Of a stretch of 64,000 nucleotides of DNA, positions 59,958-64,000 are shown piece after piece. The notes under the pieces were generated by a model. It was not told the origin of the DNA and ran no database searches. It worked only from the letters and a program-made list of their open reading frames with translations. How positions within the stretch are numbered: the stretch's first letter is position 1; the number at the start of each line of letters is the position of its first letter. The position numbers were made by a program, and so were the translations under genes. This stretch comes from SpSt-539 sp964549445 (lineage in GTDB: Bacteria > Planctomycetota > Phycisphaerae > UBA1845 > UTPLA1), in NCBI GenBank assembly GCA_964549445.1, contig CAZJVS010000009.1, positions 62,001 to 126,000 of the forward strand, in the 5' to 3' direction.

Positions 59958-62468
59958 ATGACCCCGGTTCTCGTCTCATTCCTGGCCTTCATTTCCACCG
60001 CCGCAAACCCTCCTCCGGCCCCCGGCGGCGCCCGCCAGGCGCCGGGCGGCGTCCAGTTTGAACTCGCCGCCCCCGATGCCACCCGAGTCTTCCTCGCCGC
60101 CGACTTCAACGACTGGGCCGAGAACCGCGCCGGCCGCGTCACGCATCCTGAGTTCGCCCTCGAACGCGGCCCTGACAAGATTTGGCGCAAGACCTTCCCG
60201 ATCGATACGGATGTCGTCACCTATCAGTTCGTAATCGAAGACGCCGCCGGAAATTCCCGCTGGCTTCCCGACCCGCGCGCCCGCCTCCGCGACCGCAACA
60301 ACAACTCCGTCCGGATCCTCACGCGCGAAATCCTCGACACCGGCCCGGCTCAGCTCGCCATCAATCGCGATGAAGGACGCGTAACACTCGTCGTCATCGA
60401 CACCGACGGCCGCGTCGTCTCCTCGACGCAAATCGGGCCCGTCTATCTCGACGTACGGCCATTCATCGACGTAAAGCAACTCTCGTCCCGCGCCATCGAA
60501 GTCAAACTCACCCCGCGCAAACCCGCGACGCGCCTCGTCCTCCCCATCCACGACAACAGCAACTACTACGGCACCGGCGAGCGCTTCCACGCCCTGAACC
60601 AGAAGGGCTACATCGTCCCCATCGCCAGCATCGACCGCCCCGAACCCAAGGGCACCGCCTCCTACAAGCCAATCCCCTTCTTCATGTCGACCCGCGGCTA
60701 CGGCCTCTGGCTCGACACCGCCGAACCCGCAACGTTCGACTTCAACGCGACCGAGCGCAGCCGGGTTCTACTCACCGTCGACGCATCAAAGCTCCGCTTC
60801 GTCCTCTTCGCCGGCCCGAGCTTCATCGACATCCTCCGCGAGTTCACCGCCCTCACCGGCCGTCCTCCCGTCCCGCCCGCCTGGTCCTTCGCCCCCTGGA
60901 AAAGCCGCGACGTCCACCGAAATCGCGACGAAGTCCTCCAGGACGCCGAACTGACCCGCAAGCACGACCTCCCCGGCTCCGTCATCGTCATCGATTCGCC
61001 GTGGGAGACCGGCTACAACGACTTCAACATCAACCAGCAACAGTTCCCCGACCCCGCCTCCATGTTCGCCCGCCTCGAATCTCTCGGCTTTTACACCTGC
61101 CTCTGGCTCACCCCCTTCGTCAACACCCGAAACAAGATGGACATGCCCGGCATCGAACCCGGCCCGACCTCAACCCTCACCGACGCCGCCGCCAAAGGTC
61201 TCCTCGTCAAGCAACCCGACGGCCAGCCCTACCTCGCATCGTGGTGGAAGGGCAAAGGCGGCCTCGTCGACTTCACCAACCCCGCCGCCGTCGCCTGGTG
61301 GCACGAACAACTCGCTCGCACCGCCCAATTCAACATCCGCGCCTTCAAGTGCGACGACGGCGAAGGCAACTTCATCGCCGACGCCCGCTTCCACGACGGC
61401 TCGCCCGCGTCCGCGATGAAGAACCGCTACGCAGTCGAATACCTCCGCGCCACCTACTCCTACCTCACCGACCGCTTCCACGGTGACGGCGTCCTCTTCG
61501 CCCGCTGCGGTTTCACCGGCTCGCAGAAATATCCCTTCTGCTGGTGTGGCGACCTCGAAACTAATTTCTCCACCGACAACGGCCTCCCCGCCGCCATCAT
61601 CGCCGGCCAGTCCGCCGCCCTCTCCGGCCTCTCGATGTGGGGCCACGACATCGCCGGCTACATCGGCGAGCCCACCCCGGAGTGCTTCATCCGCTGGACC
61701 CAGTTCGGCTGCTTCTCCCCGCTCATGCAGATCCACATGACCTGCAACAAAGGCCCGTGGGACTTCGGCCCCGAAGCCCTCGACATCTACCGCACCTTCG
61801 CCAAGCTTCACACCCAGCTCTACCCCTACATCAACGCCGCCGCGCACGAAGCCGCGACAACCGGCATGCCCATCATCCGTCCGATGGTCTTTGCATTTCA
61901 AAGCGACCCCGCCGCCGCCGCGCACATCTACCAGTACATGTTCGGCCCCGATCTGCTCGTCGCCCCCATGTACGCCGGAGGCACGCGCCGCACCGTCTAC
62001 CTGCCGAAAGGCGACTGGCTCAACTACTGGACCGGCTCAAAGGACACCGGCCCGCGAACCATCGATGTCGAAGCCCCGATCGCCCAGGTCCCACTCTTCG
62101 TCCGTGCCGGCGCCATCATCGAAATGCTCCCGCCCGACATCAACACGCTCATCACAAAAAACGACAAGCTCGACAAAAGTGCCATTCCCCTCGACGACCG
62201 CCGCATCGTCCAGGTCTGGCCCGGCCCTTCCACCAAGCTCGACTCCCCGGACGGCCTGCAAATCTCAACCGCCGAAAACGAAATCATCCTCGAATCCGCA
62301 ACCCCGCGCCCCATCGAACTCCAATTCATGCACACCCGCTTCGCAAAAACCGCCGCACCCTCGATCCCCGACGCCAAGTTCCGCCACGACGAAACGCTTC
62401 ACAAAACCATCTGCACGATCCCCTCACTCGCCGGCCGCCACACCCTTCGGCTGGAATCCTCGCCCTGA
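59958..62468 (+). CDS. Exported glycoside hydrolase family 31 enzyme with N-terminal E-set domain
   Basis: Protein of 836 aa. ATG at 59958 opens a signal peptide (VLVSFLAFISTAA). Residues about 30-105 form an AMPK/CBM48-like beta domain (VFLAADFNDWAENRAG; YQFVIEDAAGNSRWLPDP). The GH31 N-terminal beta-sandwich and (beta/alpha)8 barrel follow: nucleophile Asp466 in FKCDDGEGN, acid/base Asp532 in WCGDLETNF, and GHDIAGYIGEPTPECFIRW. Family members are alpha-glucosidases, alpha-xylosidases and related enzymes; specificity is not evident. Weak TTGCCC/CAGAAT elements (59919-59947) end 10 nt before the ATG. Confidence 0.9.
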   Translation: MTPVLVSFLAFISTAANPPPAPGGARQAPGGVQFELAAPDATRVFLAADFNDWAENRAGRVTHPEFALERGPDKIWRKTFPIDTDVVTYQFVIEDAAGNSRWLPDPRARLRDRNNNSVRILTREILDTGPAQLAINRDEGRVTLVVIDTDGRVVSSTQIGPVYLDVRPFIDVKQLSSRAIEVKLTPRKPATRLVLPIHDNSNYYGTGERFHALNQKGYIVPIASIDRPEPKGTASYKPIPFFMSTRGYGLWLDTAEPATFDFNATERSRVLLTVDASKLRFVLFAGPSFIDILREFTALTGRPPVPPAWSFAPWKSRDVHRNRDEVLQDAELTRKHDLPGSVIVIDSPWETGYNDFNINQQQFPDPASMFARLESLGFYTCLWLTPFVNTRNKMDMPGIEPGPTSTLTDAAAKGLLVKQPDGQPYLASWWKGKGGLVDFTNPAAVAWWHEQLARTAQFNIRAFKCDDGEGNFIADARFHDGSPASAMKNRYAVEYLRATYSYLTDRFHGDGVLFARCGFTGSQKYPFCWCGDLETNFSTDNGLPAAIIAGQSAALSGLSMWGHDIAGYIGEPTPECFIRWTQFGCFSPLMQIHMTCNKGPWDFGPEALDIYRTFAKLHTQLYPYINAAAHEAATTGMPIIRPMVFAFQSDPAAAAHIYQYMFGPDLLVAPMYAGGTRRTVYLPKGDWLNYWTGSKDTGPRTIDVEAPIAQVPLFVRAGAIIEMLPPDINTLITKNDKLDKSAIPLDDRRIVQVWPGPSTKLDSPDGLQISTAENEIILESATPRPIELQFMHTRFAKTAAPSIPDAKFRHDETLHKTICTIPSLAGRHTLRLESSP

Positions 62469-62495
62469 AACCGTACCATCCACGCCGGAGACCGC

Positions 62496-63269
62496 ATGCC
62501 CACAAAACTCGATATCGCCAAAAGCTGGCTGCCCCGCTACACCGGCATGCCGATCGACAAGTTCGGCGACTACATCCTCCTCACCAACTTCACCAACTAC
62601 CTCACGACCTTCGCCGACCACTTCAAATGCGATATCCACGGCGAAGACCGCCCCATGCAGGCCGCCACCAACTCGGCCGGCCTCTCCATCGTCAAGTTCG
62701 GCATCGGCTCCGCCAACGCCGCCATCATCATGGACCTCCTCGTCGCCCGAAAACCGCGCGGCGTCCTCTTCCTCGGCAAGTGCGGCGGCCTCAAGCGCAC
62801 CAGCGAGCTCGGCCACTTCATCTTGCCCATCGCCGCCATCCGCGGTGAGGGAACCTCAAACGACTACTTCCCGCCCGAAGTCCCCGCCCTGCCCTCCTTC
62901 AAGCTCCACAAGTTCGTCTCCGAGAAAATCATCGAGCACGGCCAAGACTACCGCACCGGCGTCGTCTACACCACCAACCGCCGCGTCTGGGAGCACGACG
63001 CCGCCTTCCTCAAGCGCCTCAAGGAAATGACCTGCATCGCCATCGACATGGAGACCGCCACCATCTTCATCGTCGGCCACCACAACGAAATCGCGCGCGG
63101 CGCCCTGCTCCTCGTCTCCGACGTCCCCATCACCCCCGACGGCGTCAAAACCGAGGAATCGGACCGCCGCGTCACCAAGCAATGGTCCGAGCTTCACCTT
63201 CAAATCGGCATCGAAGCCATGGCCGAAATCGGCCACAACGGTGAAACCATCAAACACTTCAAGTATTAA
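62496..63269 (+). CDS. amn: AMP nucleosidase
   Basis: Enzyme of 257 aa that hydrolyses AMP to adenine and ribose 5-phosphate. It is the short form lacking the N-terminal extension of the E. coli enzyme. Nucleoside-phosphorylase-fold motifs: GVLFLGKCGGLKRTSELGHF, a catalytic-site segment CIAIDMETATIFIVG and LLVSDVPITPDGVKTEESD. CGGAGACCGC before the ATG gives a ribosome-binding site. It starts 27 nt after the GH31 gene and may be cotranscribed. Confidence 0.9.
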   Translation: MPTKLDIAKSWLPRYTGMPIDKFGDYILLTNFTNYLTTFADHFKCDIHGEDRPMQAATNSAGLSIVKFGIGSANAAIIMDLLVARKPRGVLFLGKCGGLKRTSELGHFILPIAAIRGEGTSNDYFPPEVPALPSFKLHKFVSEKIIEHGQDYRTGVVYTTNRRVWEHDAAFLKRLKEMTCIAIDMETATIFIVGHHNEIARGALLLVSDVPITPDGVKTEESDRRVTKQWSELHLQIGIEAMAEIGHNGETIKHFKY

Positions 63270-63308
63270 ACACGGCGAGCACCAACGTCTGACCGCCCGA
63301 CCAACTTT

Positions 63309-63339
63309 TTGCGACGCCCGCCCGACAGCCTGCTATCCT
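63309..63339 (+). promoter_or_regulatory. Possible promoter of the ClC gene
   Basis: TTGCGA (63309-63314), 19 nt, TATCCT (63334-63339), then 7 nt to the ATG. No Shine-Dalgarno site. Confidence 0.4.
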
Positions 63340-63346
63340 CTCTCTC

Positions 63347-64000
63347 ATGGCCGCGGTTCAGGCAATCACTGATCAACTCGTCTTGACGCCCGACAATCAG
63401 CATACTGGTCACCGCTCGCTGCGTTCGCGCCGCCGCACTCACTTTTCGCGCGCGGCCATCGTCGGACTCGTCGTCGGCCTGCTGGCCGTCGCCTTTCGAA
63501 ACTGTCTCTCGCTGTCGGAAGCTGGACGGAGAAGTCTGCTGACCGGCCTCCACGCCCATCCCCTTTGGGGTTGGATCGTGCTTCCGATCATCGGGCTTGC
63601 AGCCGGTAGCGCCGTCGGCTGGTGCACACAGCGATTTGCACCTCAAGCCGCTGGCAGCGGAATTCCACACCTCAAAGGCGTGCTGCTGCACTTGAGGACC
63701 CTCAACTGGCCACGCCTGATCCCCGTGAAGTTCGTCGGCGGCGTGGTCGGCATCGGCGCGGGATTCTCTCTCGGCCGCGAGGGGCCCACCGTGCAGATGG
63801 GCTCGGCCATCGCCCGCGCCATCGCCGGTCCGCTCCGCGCCCCGGCTTCCGACATCCCCCAACTGCTCTCGGCCGGAGCCGGCGCGGGTTTGGCGGCCGC
63901 GTTCAACGCGCCACTCGCCGGGATGATCTTCGTCGTCGAAGAGCTTCATCGCGAACTTTCCTCGCGAACGGCCGCCGGCGCCCTGGTCGCGGCGGTCTGT
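63347..64000 (+). CDS. ClC-family chloride channel/antiporter, 3' end beyond the window
   Basis: The frame runs open to the window end (218 codons seen). After a polar N-terminus of about 35 residues come membrane helices with the ClC selectivity-filter signatures GSGIPHLKG and GREGPTVQMGSA, then SAGAGAGLAAAFNAPLAGMIFVVEE, written in families as GxFxAPxxGxxFxxE. The Glu in GREGP is the gating glutamate of ClC antiporters and is present. Start at the ATG at 63347, leaderless-type spacing. Any C-terminal CBS domain would lie outside. Confidence 0.9.
   Translation, partial: MAAVQAITDQLVLTPDNQHTGHRSLRSRRRTHFSRAAIVGLVVGLLAVAFRNCLSLSEAGRRSLLTGLHAHPLWGWIVLPIIGLAAGSAVGWCTQRFAPQAAGSGIPHLKGVLLHLRTLNWPRLIPVKFVGGVVGIGAGFSLGREGPTVQMGSAIARAIAGPLRAPASDIPQLLSAGAGAGLAAAFNAPLAGMIFVVEELHRELSSRTAAGALVAAVC

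Noticed and set aside
1..64000. CRISPR array, tRNA, rRNA or riboswitch
   Set aside because: No regularly spaced direct repeats of CRISPR size, no tRNA cloverleaf and no known RNA motif was recognised by eye. The short tandem arrays at 3.2-3.8 kb have no spacers.

Overview
The window is high-GC bacterial chromosome, most likely from a member of the Planctomycetota, probably near the Phycisphaerae. The pointers are a CxxCGYLLRGL...CPxCGRPF zinc-ribbon membrane protein, PEP-CTERM and DNRLRE secreted proteins, dockerin-like Ca-binding C-termini without cohesins, pseudopilins with the GFTLIELLVVISIIALL leader, and large secreted proteins of unknown function. No rRNA, tRNA, CRISPR array, integrase or transposase was seen, so this looks like resident chromosome rather than an island.

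Layout. 0-3 kb: 3'-truncated lnt (-), a PEP-CTERM protein and an overlapping VOC protein. 2.9-4.0 kb: a gene-free mosaic of unrelated short tandem repeats. 4-11 kb: two DNRLRE paralogues with different C-terminal sorting tails, mfd, trxB and a zinc-ribbon membrane protein. 11.3-19.9 kb: a secreted HEAT protein with an embedded receiver-like fold, a patch of small genes of unusual composition, a methyltransferase, and a secreted protein followed by an SppA-type protease. 19.9-30.3 kb: a minus-strand block of secreted beta-rich proteins, an S74 autoprocessing protein and a TPR Ser/Thr kinase. This block carries the scars of a roughly 3.8-kb tandem duplication. 30.5-37.7 kb: nadA, an FG-GAP/thrombospondin-3/dockerin protein, a dimethylformamidase-like protein and a TPR membrane protein. 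37.7-41 kb: a TetR regulator with a perfect operator palindrome, then paaABCD (phenylacetyl-CoA epoxidase without its reductase PaaE). 41-46.4 kb (-): O-antigen-ligase-like protein, beta-CASP nuclease and GT87 mannosyltransferase-like protein. 46.4-53.9 kb (-): three paralogous pseudopilins, a small membrane protein, a FecR-domain protein, a lipoprotein and an outer-membrane barrel. 54-59.3 kb: a DUF1223 protein (+), an AONS-family PLP enzyme (-) and feoA-feoA-feoB (-) under a Fur-like box. 59.4-64 kb: HU (-), then GH31, AMP nucleosidase and a truncated ClC channel (+).

Two kinds of translation start can be seen. Most secreted-protein genes have a clear GGAGG-type site. A second set (mfd, nadA, the DUF2617 gene, the O-antigen ligase, the TPR membrane protein, the AONS enzyme, feoA1 and the ClC channel) has no Shine-Dalgarno site but a -10-like hexamer ending 7-10 nt before the start codon, as expected for leaderless mRNAs. 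The most unusual features are this leaderless class, the reconstructable tandem duplication, the exported receiver-like domain, the repeat mosaic, and the uncharacterised pseudopilin/FecR/lipoprotein/barrel cluster. Everything here is read by eye; no database search was run.
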